Under the pieces are notes generated by a model that saw only the letters and a program-made list of their open reading frames with translations, was not told the DNA's origin and ran no database searches. The position numbers were made by a program, and so were the translations under genes. From Paramoeba atlantica (taxonomy: Eukaryota > Discosea), in the NCBI GenBank assembly GCA_977017575.1, contig CDRNVI010000003.1, positions 558,001 to 622,000 of the forward strand: DNA of 64,000 nt. The letters run 5' to 3'. Positions within the stretch are counted from its first letter, which is position 1. Each line of letters starts with the position of its first letter. Of this stretch, positions 48,299-57,496 are shown one piece after another.

Positions 48299-49067
48299 AT
48301 GTCAAATTGTTCATGCTGCGACCTCAGTTGCGTCCTCACATGGCGCAACGACAGCCACATTCCTAAGGATTTCGCCACTTTTTTGAGGACCCACGGAATC
48401 GTGAAAGACGAAGTACGCCCTCTACACGAAAAGACCGGTACACCTCACAAGACAAATTCTCTTCTAAGCGTATGCTGGAGTCGAGTGGGAAAGGGAAGTT
48501 GCCGAAAGAGGCTTTCAAAATTATGGCCGTATTTTTCAGTAAAACAAAAGAACGCATCCTCTAAGTTCCTCTTTCTAATAAAATTTTGCCAGCGAATCGA
48601 AAACCAGGTCATTGCCTCCCAATGCAGTATCAACAAAAACACAGTGGTCAAGTGGAAAAAGGAGATTTTGCAGGTGGTGGCTAACTACATATGTGTGTAT
48701 GTAAAGGATCGAAACGAAAAAACTACTTTTCTGAAGTGTGCTGTTGATGAAACGTACATTTTCACACGAAAATATAATTATGGAAGAAGGAGGCGACAAA
48801 AGCCTTTCTGGATGGCAACAGTGACAGGAATCAGCAGAGATGGAAGCACTCCTGATGATGGATCAAGCACTCCTGATAGCCCTGAAGGAAGCGAAAGATT
48901 TGGATTTGACAGAAGTTGAAATGTCAAGCGATGAAGAACCAGATTCTGAGCTTATTGTTGGGCAACGCAGCGCCCACAGCATGGAGGTTGACGACAATGA
49001 ATTCTCAAGCGGGTATGAAAGTGAAATGATTACTCTAATTGAACGTTTGTTAGACACTTCTCTTTAA
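48299..49067 (+). mobile_element. Merlin-like (IS1595-related) transposase, truncated
   Basis: From ATG at 48,299, 206 codons encode a Cys-containing start, FATFLRTHGIVKDEVRPLHE, then LLSVCWSRVGKGSCRKRLSK and FLIKFCQRIENQVIASQCS with NKNTVVKWKKEI. These match the layout of Merlin. The catalytic start is CAVDETYIFTRKYNYGRRRR (first acid in VDET). The frame ends soon after, and an acidic C-terminal segment continues in another frame (48,840-49,067: VEMSSDEEPDSELIVG). Later catalytic residues are missing. A shorter relative lies at 28,769. Probably inactive. Confidence 0.6.
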
Positions 49068-49100
49068 AAGCTTGTGATAGATAGGAAGGATGAAGGCATA

Positions 49101-49882
49101 CAGTCCAGGTACTGGTTTCCCCCCCAGGCTCCTGAGCACACCGTAAGAGCTTTTGACCTAATTCCTTCGGCATTCAACAGATCTCGAAAAAGTAGAGCGT
49201 TTCCCGTCGTTTTTTTGCCCATCACCCCCCCTGGGTCAAAAATATTTTGAAAACACACGAAAAAATAGCATAATTTTAACAAAAAAAATCCAATATTTCA
49301 AAAAATTAGGAGTTTTTTATCAAATATGGTTTCTTATTCTATGAATTTGAGGGATACCCCCGTTAAATCTACTAAAGGTCAGTACTCCAACTCGCCGAAA
49401 AACAAGACACCCCCTACTACCCATAAAACTTCGCGATGTGCACTCCCAGAGCGCATTGAAATTGTCCGCCAATATAGAAAAGAAATTCTGAAGCCAGAGA
49501 CTGAAACACAGCTCCGGAAGGCAATAAAGAAAGCCTTCATGATGCTTGAGCGTCATCCTTATCGACGCCAAGTTTTAAATTGCATAAATTCAGTACCTAA
49601 ACGCTTGCGAATTGTGCAGAGCGTTCAAGGAGACCATTGTGGGTATTAATATAGGAATTCATACACCTTTTTTGTCATTTTTTATCCCCCTTCAAAAATA
49701 TTTTTATTTTTGAAATTTGTCATCTTTGATCACGCCCACCCAGAACCCAGGGGGGGTGATGGGCAAACAAACGGCGGGAAACGCTCTACTTTTTCGAGAT
49801 CCGTTGAATGCCGAAGGAATTAGGTCAAAAGCTCTTACGGTGTGCTCAGGAGCCTGGGGGGGGGAAACCAATACCTGGACTG
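49101..49882 (+). mobile_element. 782-bp Tc1-derived element with 170-bp inverted repeats
   Basis: Left CAGTCCAGGTACTGGTTTCC and right GGTATTGGTTTCC's complement (GGAAACCAATACCTGGACTG) face each other, with TA directly outside both ends. Inverted similarity runs about 160-170 bases inward (through CCGTAAGAGC and AAAGTAGAGCGTTTCCCG). Inside, from ATG at 49,326, a 107-codon frame joins a helix-turn-helix start (ALPERIEIVRQYRKEIL) directly to a Tc1 C-terminus (MMLERHPYRRQVLNCINSVP). The catalytic middle is missing. It is an internally deleted derivative with a clean open frame. Confidence 0.75.
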
Positions 49883-50178
49883 TAGATGGTGAAAGCGTAA
49901 AAGATACAAATAAGTTTATTGAACTGATGGTACAGGCGCCGACTGAATACCGTTCCTAACTACTCTTTATATTATACACATTACTTGGCGCTACCTTTGT
50001 TAATGTCGAAATAGAACTAAAATAAAACAGATTTTTTGACTACAATATAATTAGTCTGCATCCCAACATTGTCAAAAAAGAAAATAGGCAATGCCCCTGA
50101 CCTATAGCCTTGAACCCACCTCGAAAATAATGATACAAGAATTGTTAAAATGTATGCCGCGCACATACAAGATGATTT

Positions 50179-50928
50179 TCAGTAGTATACTTCAATAATC
50201 AAAATTAGCCTAGGAAATAACCTCATTTCCACATTTTTTGCACACATATTTGCACACATTTGAAAAATGACAAAAGCGTAGCCAAAACTTTGCCATACTA
50301 CGTCTTTGCCATACTCAGACAAGCCCCAAAAGTGAGCTGAGTTACCAGAGAAAAACGAAAACATCATTGTCTTCGTAACTCCAGTGAGAGCTTCCCGCAG
50401 AGTTTGCAGCATGTTGGCTCCGGCCTCATATAGTGAGGCATTCGGGCGCGGAGGTTGATACTGGTTCATAGAACCGCAGCCACGGCGCACCAAACGGTCC
50501 CACTTTTGCTTTCTTTTATAAACCATGTTCCAGGATACTATCCTGGACTCAAGGTGATACTCTTGAGCAACCTGTCGTTCTGTTTTTCCTGCATCCAGAG
50601 ACGCGCAGATGTTGCGTTTCGTAAGCTCTACTCGAGACTTGCGCTCACGCTCGCTTTCCACATGCTGCTCCGTGAGAAGCTGAGATGTCGGAAGGATGTT
50701 GGTAATGTTCTCTGGAGCAGTGACAACAACGACAGGGTCTCGAGGCATTAGAGCACCCCTAACCTGATTCGCGCTACAAATGAGTGATGGCAATGGTTGA
50801 CGCATTTGGTAGTAAATAAGTTTTAGTATGCAGTGTAGAAATAGTATAGAATAACGATAGAATGAAACCTTTTTGATAATTTTTGAGCAATTTGCAGTCC
50901 GAGGTAAAAATCTTTTTTCAATTATCAT
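50179..50928 (-). CDS. CENP-B/pogo-type helix-turn-helix protein, possibly a remnant
   Basis: 249 residues from ATG at 50,926-50,928; a more likely start is the Met at about residue 42 (MRQPLPSLICSANQ). It contains a psq/CENP-B-like DNA-binding helix-turn-helix: RVELTKRNICASLDAGKTER then QVAQEYHLESRIVSWNMVYK and RKQKWDRLV. This is the N-terminal domain of pogo/Tigger transposases. The catalytic domain is missing, and the C-terminal part is Phe/Met-rich without similarity. It lies in host orientation next to the CAF-1 gene. It may be a transposase remnant or a domesticated DNA-binding protein. Confidence 0.45.
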   Translation of the reverse strand: MIIEKRFLPRTANCSKIIKKVSFYRYSILFLHCILKLIYYQMRQPLPSLICSANQVRGALMPRDPVVVVTAPENITNILPTSQLLTEQHVESERERKSRVELTKRNICASLDAGKTERQVAQEYHLESRIVSWNMVYKRKQKWDRLVRRGCGSMNQYQPPRPNASLYEAGANMLQTLREALTGVTKTMMFSFFSGNSAHFWGLSEYGKDVVWQSFGYAFVIFQMCANMCAKNVEMRLFPRLILIIEVYY

Positions 50929-51109
50929 TATTAATGAAAGGGGGTGTAACAATAAACGAGTCCCCTTTTAATTCTTTTCTAATTCTTGTCCACGTTCAAC
51001 GGCCAATCAATTTTAAAATGTATGTCGTAATTTTCTGTATGTCTAATATCAAAGATGGAGTGTATCTCCAAAAAATGTACTACCTAACTACTGGCGTATG
51101 ACTAGCACA

Positions 51110-52933
51110 TCATGATGTGTTTTGCTTAATAATTTCATTTGTTGTTTCGTCCTTCTGTACAGGTGGAATATCTCGCGTAATCCATAGATCACGCGATTTA
51201 CGAAATGCGATTACGCGTAATGCGCATTTCGCTTCTCTAAAGCTACATTGGCCGGGATACGCTTTCAGAAACTCGTGAACCATAATCTCCGTAGTGAACC
51301 CGTGGCGTGCGTGCGCTTCAACGTAGCGAAGGAGTCCGTTGATCAGCTCTTTGCGTATGGGAATGTCCGGAGTAAAATTTGATATTTGTCCGGCATCATG
51401 ATAATCTTCTTGAAATACTTTATCACTTTTTCCGATACAGATTTCAATCTGTTTTTCAATAGTAGTTTTATCAACGCGTGGAATTTCAAGAAATTTTCTG
51501 TAAATAACGGGTGTGACATTCGTGATCAAATTTGGATACGTTTGTATATCATAAGTAGGCGGAAGAACTGGTGACTTTGTAAAATCGAAGAGAGGATTTT
51601 TAAATCCGTCAAGGGCTTGAAAGGGTAATAGACCCGTAACTTCACCAAGTTGATTCTCCAGATCGTCGTACAGGACTTGAGCTTGATAAAGCTCCTTACA
51701 GAATTGTGAACAGAAATCTAGTCTGTTCTTTCTCTCCTGTGTTTCCATTCCATGTTTTTTATTTTCGTCTTCTAAAAGGTCGAATATTTCGTCACGATCA
51801 AGAAAGTCTTCCAACTCCTCTGTATCAGTTGTGTCGTCCTCCGATCGACTTTTTGTTGTGCAAGATTCTGCATCGCTGGGTTCGCTTTCCCACTCATCTG
51901 CGGAATTTTCGAATGGTTCTCCAATATCACGAGAGTCCCTTAGCAAACTAATTTCGTGATCGGAAAACTTAAAGATTCCTTGTAGAGGCACCGTATATGA
52001 ACCCCAATAGGCAGGTCTGGGCTCAAGTTCCTCGAGACCTTCAGCGCACCAATGGGCTAGCACGCTCTCCATACCTTCTGAAGTTCCAATGAATGAATCT
52101 GCTTGCTGCCACTTTGTGAGAGCTCCCGCAGTTGCATTGGCGCAAAAGCTATTTAATGGAAAAGCATTCCACGCCGACGGGACAGTATTTTTAACCTCTG
52201 TGGATAGGAAATCAGTTGTTTTTTGGCGCCGGATAGAGCGCCACAGCGTGGCGAAAAGCCGAGTGTCGTCATTGTCTTCTATATCATGAAAGACATAACA
52301 TTTCGCACTTCTGATCTCTGCTGTTGCTTGAGAACGTTGCTTCATCACAAAGCCAAAGGCTGATAAAGAACGATACGAAACTGAGTTCGTAACATCAGGA
52401 TCCTTGAGTTTTATAGCATCGGAACATTGAATATTATTCATGCACGTCAATGGTTTATTGTTACTACTGATGTCGCTCAAATGCGTTCCCGCTTCAAAAT
52501 CTAGAATTCTCTTTCTGCGGCCCGGTAAGCGGTGTATTGGTTTTTTGTGTGGTAACCCATCGACCGGGCAGAAAGGCAAATGGCGTAGGCGACAATTTCG
52601 ACAGTCTAGATTCACAGCGTCAATCTGAGTTTGAGAAGGGGACAGTGCGCACTCCTTTGATAAAAGCAAAGAATCTCCAGCATCTTTGAAAGTATGAGAA
52701 TCTCCTGCATCAGATGCGGTCGCAATGATTTTTTGGTGCACCGTTGATACACTACCCACATCTTTGAAATGAGAATAATAATTTTCGCGTATATTTCTCA
52801 TTGCTAAAAATATATTGCTTTGGATCTCTGTCAACTGTTCGGAAGTAATCTCAAACGGAGATATTGCAGGCAAGACGACGCAGGCCACGGCTCGAAGCTG
52901 AAGGTCACTCAAACGCTCAAAAGAAGAATACAT
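51110..52933 (-). CDS. CAF-1 large subunit-like (p150/Cac1) histone chaperone
   Basis: 607 residues from ATG at 52,931-52,933. The key motif is RPAYWGSY (about residues 306-313), followed by an acidic FENSADEWESEPSDAES (341-357). This is the order of the RPPYyGTW...vDSDeEWeeeepgeS region that binds histones H3-H4 in CAF-1 p150. A small LSAFGFVMK segment (190-198) resembles the upstream F-rich motif. The C-terminal 60 residues (TEIMVHEFLKAYPGQCSFRE, AKCALRVIAFRKS) resemble the winged-helix DNA-binding domain. CAF-1 deposits histones during DNA replication with PCNA. The N-terminal half is divergent. Confidence 0.72.
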   Translation of the reverse strand: MYSSFERLSDLQLRAVACVVLPAISPFEITSEQLTEIQSNIFLAMRNIRENYYSHFKDVGSVSTVHQKIIATASDAGDSHTFKDAGDSLLLSKECALSPSQTQIDAVNLDCRNCRLRHLPFCPVDGLPHKKPIHRLPGRRKRILDFEAGTHLSDISSNNKPLTCMNNIQCSDAIKLKDPDVTNSVSYRSLSAFGFVMKQRSQATAEIRSAKCYVFHDIEDNDDTRLFATLWRSIRRQKTTDFLSTEVKNTVPSAWNAFPLNSFCANATAGALTKWQQADSFIGTSEGMESVLAHWCAEGLEELEPRPAYWGSYTVPLQGIFKFSDHEISLLRDSRDIGEPFENSADEWESEPSDAESCTTKSRSEDDTTDTEELEDFLDRDEIFDLLEDENKKHGMETQERKNRLDFCSQFCKELYQAQVLYDDLENQLGEVTGLLPFQALDGFKNPLFDFTKSPVLPPTYDIQTYPNLITNVTPVIYRKFLEIPRVDKTTIEKQIEICIGKSDKVFQEDYHDAGQISNFTPDIPIRKELINGLLRYVEAHARHGFTTEIMVHEFLKAYPGQCSFREAKCALRVIAFRKSRDLWITRDIPPVQKDETTNEIIKQNTS

Positions 52934-53526
52934 GAAATGTAAGCTTAAGTAATAGGTTGTCGAAGAAAAGTAACTTATTAGTGGCAGTACCAGTCTCTCT
53001 CATAGCCGTTACTGTGACCCCCCTTTTAATATACACCCCTTTCCCTCTCCCCCTAATCTGCACAAATTACAACTTGAACTTTCAGAGCGTTTTTCGACAG
53101 CAGATGTTTTACTTATTTTCAGGATTCGCGGAGACTATAATACAACTATAATATTATATTGCGGTGGTTGTATAACTACCGTTCTATCCTCGATTAATGA
53201 AAAAAAAGAGAACAAAAACAGTGAAAATATAAAGAGGAACACAGTAATATAATAGAAGAAAAAAATATAAAAGGGGGCCCCGGTCCTCCAAAACAGAAAC
53301 ATTTTTTTCTAGGGAGGCTAGAAAACGGTTTTCCCCGTTCGTTAGTTCCGTAGTGTTTGTGTATGAGGCTATTATGAAGGACATACAGTATAGTGCGAAA
53401 TATTTTTAGATTGAAATACTACATTCATATGAAGAGTCATTATACGGATATTATCTAGGTTAGGTTAGGGAATTTATATACTGTTATATACGTAGTAGAA
53501 TACCGAAAGTCTTATTGATATTCTTA
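52934..53526. other. Intergenic with transposon-end motif
   Basis: CTGTGACCCCCCTTTTAATA at 53,011 resembles other C-run transposon ends in the window. A copy of the dispersed 28-bp motif is at 53,171-53,198 (reverse). No gene. Confidence 0.45.
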
Positions 53527-53732
53527 CTAAATTACATGCAATGATACCATGCACCAATTATAAAATACGCCGGTGTCCTCCGTTTGCTGAATCCTCTTGC
53601 TACTCATAAAGGTCAATATTTCCTTCAATCGGACACACGATCGAATAGAAAACAAATCCCCCCCCTCTAATTTTAATGAGGTCACATTCAGGGTCGCTAT
53701 GGACAACTTCTCCTTCACAGCCGAACCATTTT

Positions 53733-53830
53733 GGTTCTCCCGCCGCCGTTCCCGCCGCCATTCCCGCCGCCGTTCCCGCCGCCATTCCCGCCGCCATTCC
53801 CGCCGCCGTTCCCGCCGCTCTTCCCGTTTT
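53733..53830. repeat. GC-rich tandem repeat block 1
   Basis: Tandem CCGCCGCCATTC/CCGCCGTTC units of 9-12 bases. It is similar in style to the blocks at 56,040-56,340 and 57,030-57,260. Reading frames across it (poly-Ala/Pro/Arg) are not genes. Confidence 0.8.
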
Positions 53831-53918
53831 CCCCATCGCTCTCTCCCTCCGCTGCGCTATTTACTGCGCTCCCCGCCCCGCTCCCTCTCACCGGCCCCTT
53901 CCTTGTCTCACTGTCCCA

Positions 53919-53984
53919 TGTTGTGGAGCTACCCGGCGTCAGTAAAACAAGACGTCAAAAAACTAGGGTAGTATCCACGCAACA
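53919..53984 (+). ncRNA. Two-stem hairpin motif, copy 1
   Basis: CTACCC-GGCGTC-AGTAAAACAA-GACGTC-AAAAAACTA-GGGTAG (53,929-53,971). The outer stem extends further by TGTTGTGGA against TCCACGCAACA with small bulges. It belongs to a family of about eleven copies in this window in which both stems change but stay paired. The family is not recognised. Confidence 0.5.
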
Positions 53985-54094
53985 ATTCAAATTTAGGCAG
54001 GGTCGTGGATTAACTTGTTAAACCACGCTGGGGAGTAGCGAACCCCTCCTACCCTGGAGCTGTTAATTATTGGCTTCCTTCATTGGAGGATAAT

Positions 54095-54225
54095 ATCGGA
54101 AAACTAATTCCTCTCCAAGCGGAGGTCAGCCATAGCTTGCTATGGCTGGCTCTCCGGATACGTCGCAAGACGTATTCGGACTGCCCGTTTGGGGAGTTGA
54201 GGGGCCATAACTTTTCGGAGTCAAA
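54095..54225 (+). repeat. Structured inverted repeat R, left copy
   Basis: About 130 bases matching 59,452-59,580 in reverse orientation with few differences. It contains two strong hairpins: GCCATAGC-TT-GCTATGGC (54,129-54,146) and CCGGATACGTC-GCAA-GACGTATTCGG (54,153-54,178, a GNRA-type loop). It abuts the RNase H part of the DIRS-like fossil. Confidence 0.75.
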
Positions 54226-55900
54226 AGGCCCAAATCATCATCATCATCATGAAGTTAATAGAGCAGAGGCCAGAGCGGTACGTCTAGCTTTTGAAAGATT
54301 CGTACACCATTTTCACCACGACACGTGTATTGACCTGTACGTAGACAACACATCATGTGTTGCAGCTATCAACCGAAAAATGTCTAAATCCGATGGAATA
54401 ACGACTGAATTGGGAGGACTTTTGCGATACTTGAAAAAGAATGGAGTGTTAGTGCAAGCTCAATACATTTGTTCTAAACAAAACCCAGCAGATCCTATAA
54501 GCAGAATGTAGCAACGAAGCTATTAGTATCAAATTGTGTAAAAATCAAATTCAAAAAAAAATTCAATAGAACATTACACCGGAACATACAATGTATCTTA
54601 CAAAAGTTGCAGGAGCAGTGCTGAGTTGGGAGTAGGCGCCTAACTTGGCACGAAACATGCGATCGGGAGTGATGAAGCGAAGTAGTGTACGAGCGATTGG
54701 GTGGTCCCCGCGTGACACCCGTTCGCAAGAGAGTAGATATGCAGATGACATACATGTATATATTTTAGGACGTCCTTATTTTGTTTCAGATTTGTGTTTT
54801 ATATTCATTAGTACGATGCTTATTGAGCTCAAAGTTTTGATTATGTTGTACATAAACATCGTAAAATCATCTATGACAAAACTTGATTTTCTACATCTTA
54901 TACGTGTTCGTATTTCGATGAACAATTCTCAAAGTTTACGGAGAGAATTGGGCGAGAAAGAAGAACCTTATTTATTACCTATACGTGATTGGCCCGGCGG
55001 GCATTGTGCGTGGATTTCCGTTTTGATTCAAACTTTACAGGGATAAATAAATATATTCATGATTTATATTAAAAATTGTTTTTGAACATATATTTTGAAA
55101 GAGCGAACTCAATAACTTTCTATCTTTAGTGTTATTTATCTGCGAACCACGAACGAAAAAATTTACCACGACATCCAAACGAGAATGGAGCGGAAACAGT
55201 AAATCAAATTCGACAGCTGCAAGTACCAAGGCTACTTCCAGGGCACGTAATGCTACGAAAGTACCAGGAGTGGAAGGATCAAGCACATTTCCTACTTCGG
55301 GCAGTGCTACGAATTACGGACCATTCGATGAGGGAAGCTCTTCTAAACCTATGGGGACCGCGAACCTTGGAGACACGGACCAGACTGATAAAGGGCCTAT
55401 CACAAAAAGGTTTTCCACTCAACGAAACCGGTATCGTCTCGTATATGCGACAAATCTCGGTGTCGCTCCAAACAAAAAGAATATACCTAAGTCATTTGAT
55501 TGCAGTCCTAAAAGCGTTAAATCAGTCGACACTGAAAGCGGAAATGTACTCTCATGTCTTGGTAAGGGAGGGCGCGACAGCGCCGTTGCATCAGGCCACA
55601 CCGGTCACGCCGGAACAGCTGCGGCGCGTAATAAGTCACATGACTCAGGATATGGCGGTGGTCACCATGATCGCCTACAAAACGGCCTCCCGCGCCGGCG
55701 AAGTAGCCAACCTTATACGAGCCGATTTCATAATGAATACCCCTTCTCGCGTAATAATATATTGAGGAAGGAAAACCAAGGCAATGAAGGCACAACCTTA
55801 CCGACCGGACAGTTTCTCCGTCATAGAAGGGACTTATACTCCAAGAATTTGTCAGTACGTCGAAACCCTGCGACCACGACAACAGATTATCCCTGATCCT
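54226..55900 (+). mobile_element. DIRS/VIPER-like retroelement fossil
   Basis: Parts recognised: an RNase H segment (about 54,235-54,511) and, after a spacer, a tyrosine-recombinase region (about 55,250-55,765). Reverse transcriptase and capsid-like parts are not visible here. Tyrosine-recombinase retroelements of the DIRS group include VIPER of trypanosomatids, which agrees with the proposed host group. The copy is broken, with several breaks and missing parts, and looks old. Strand is opposite to host genes. Confidence 0.6.
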
Positions 55901-56039
55901 GTAATTTTGCACTATACCTTATAAGAATACGAGAAACCTAGAAAAAACCGCATTTAAAAAGCTCATTTTATGCTTTCTAAAAGTTTGTTGCAAGGATTCG
56001 AAATGGGACTGTATATGATACCGGGCGGTGCCACCCATT

Positions 56040-56345
56040 CCGGCGAAAATGGGGCGCGGCGAAGAGCGAAAGGGTGGCGGAGAGCGCAGCGGAGCGATAG
56101 CGTGGTGGGGAGAACGGCGGGGACACCATGGGCGCGGCGGAGAGCGAGGAGGGGAGCGTGGCGTGGAGTGCAGCCGGTGCCACGGCGGGTGGCGCGGCGG
56201 GTGGCGCGGTGGGTGGCGCGGCGGGTGGCGAGAGCGGGGAGCGCGGGTGGGGAGCTCAGCGGGGAGGGATGCGGGGAGCACGGCGGGGAGAGCGGCGGGT
56301 GGCGCGGCGGAAGCGCGGCAGATAGCACGGTGGGTGGTCAGAGGG
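56040..56345. repeat. GC-rich tandem repeat block 2
   Basis: Irregular GCGGCGGGTGGC/GGAGAGCG units, about 300 bases, similar in reverse orientation to block 3 at 57,030-57,260. Overlapping open frames on both strands are low-complexity artefacts. Confidence 0.8.
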
Positions 56346-56397
56346 AGGGGTGAAGGGGGTCATGGGGGAAAAAAACAAAAAAAAAGCAACAAGGTAA

Positions 56398-56970
56398 AAC
56401 GCTTACTCGCTCTTAGCTTTTGCAGATGATGTTGTACTCTGGGCTCAAAACGAAAAACACCATCAACGGGTACTTCAGTGTACTCTACGTCCCCTTAAGT
56501 CGGGAGGCTGCCTGTATGGTCGAGAGCTCTGCTCTCTCGTGTTGGCAGTGATGCATAGATCATCAACCCCCGCACAGCGACCTACGCTGGAAGTAGGAGA
56601 CCACATCTTTACGGAGACAAATGGTCTGAATTTCTATCTATCTATCTTGCCGGAGCGTAAAGGGGTTATCCGCGCTCATCAACAAACCTCCGAGACAAGA
56701 AGTCTCACTTCCCGCCACTCCAGAATACACAATCTCATCACGTGCCCGTTGAAAGTATTCCGCAGCACTCTCCATCTTTCCAGTTTGCCGGAGCGTAAAT
56801 GGGTTAACCGTGCTCATCAACAAACCTTCCAGATGAAAAGTATCACTTCGTACTTTCAACAAGCACGCGACGTTATTGCAGACGCGCGTCACACTCGATT
56901 CCTTTTCTCTTCGACGGCCAATTGCCTTGAATCGCGGACGAAAACGCGAATCTTCCGACGATGTGGCATT
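56398..56970 (+). mobile_element. LINE-type reverse transcriptase fragment
   Basis: LLAFADDVVLWAQNEKHHQR is the catalytic FADD box (56,419-56,430) of a non-LTR retrotransposon, followed by the connection/thumb region in the same frame (PLKSGGCLYGRELCSLVLAV). Downstream, LSILPERKGVIRAHQQT and LSSLPERKWVNRAHQQT show an internal duplication of about 135 bases. The frame ends near 56,970. The N-terminal RT is missing. It is followed by GC-rich block 3 and then the endonuclease part, so it may belong to the same element. Confidence 0.6.
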
Positions 56971-57029
56971 TAAAAAGATCATGGTAAGAATAGGAAAAAA
57001 AATTCAACAAGGTACAGGACTTCTACTTG

Positions 57030-57260
57030 CGCTGCTGCTGCGCTCCCCGCCGCGCTCTCCCGCCGCCCTCCCGCCGCGCTCTCCCGCCGCCCTCCTGCCG
57101 CGCTCTCCCACCGTGCTCCCCGCCACGCTCCGGCCGCGCCACCCGCCGCGCTCCCCGCCGCGCTCCCCGCCCCCCCTCCTCGACTCCTCCTTAGCCCTTC
57201 TTGGGCGCTGTCCTCCTCGCCGCCCCCGTGTCCCCCCCTGTGCACCCCGTGCCGCCTCTA
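57030..57260. repeat. GC-rich tandem repeat block 3
   Basis: CGCTCCCCGCCGCGCTCTCCC-like units, about 230 bases, inverted relative to block 2. It sits directly before hairpin motif copies at 57,275 and 57,341. Confidence 0.8.
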
Positions 57261-57274
57261 TTACTTGAATGGCA

Positions 57275-57381
57275 CTACCCGGTGTCAAGAAAACAAGACA
57301 CCAAGAAACTAGGGTAGCTGTCCTGCAGAATGGGTGGCACCTCCCGGTATCAAATATAACAAGATACCAAATAATTAGCTT
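57275..57381 (+). ncRNA. Two-stem hairpin motif, copies 2 and 3
   Basis: Copy 2 is CTACCC-GGTGTC-AAGAAAACAA-GACACC-AAGAAACTA-GGGTAG (57,275-57,317). Copy 3 is CTCCC-GGTATC-AAATATAACAA-GATACC-AAATAATTA followed by a degenerate end (57,341-57,381). Inner stems are perfect and differ from each other and from copy 1 by paired changes. A GCAGAATGGGTGGCAC linker separates them, as it does for copies 8 and 9. Confidence 0.5.
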
Positions 57382-57496
57382 AAGCCGAATGCCCTGACTG
57401 GGCATAGCTCACCCTCTTCTCCCCGCCCACGTACGTTGCCCAGGATGTCACCTAACCCTAGCATCGGATGACGCCATTACACATATTTCCGGCTGA

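Noticed and set aside
53527-53718. Minus-strand frame starting KEKLSIATLNVTSL, like the start of an APE-type LINE endonuclease
   Set aside because: Only about 15 residues resemble the motif, there is no ATG, and an overlapping frame looks equally coding; too little to call.
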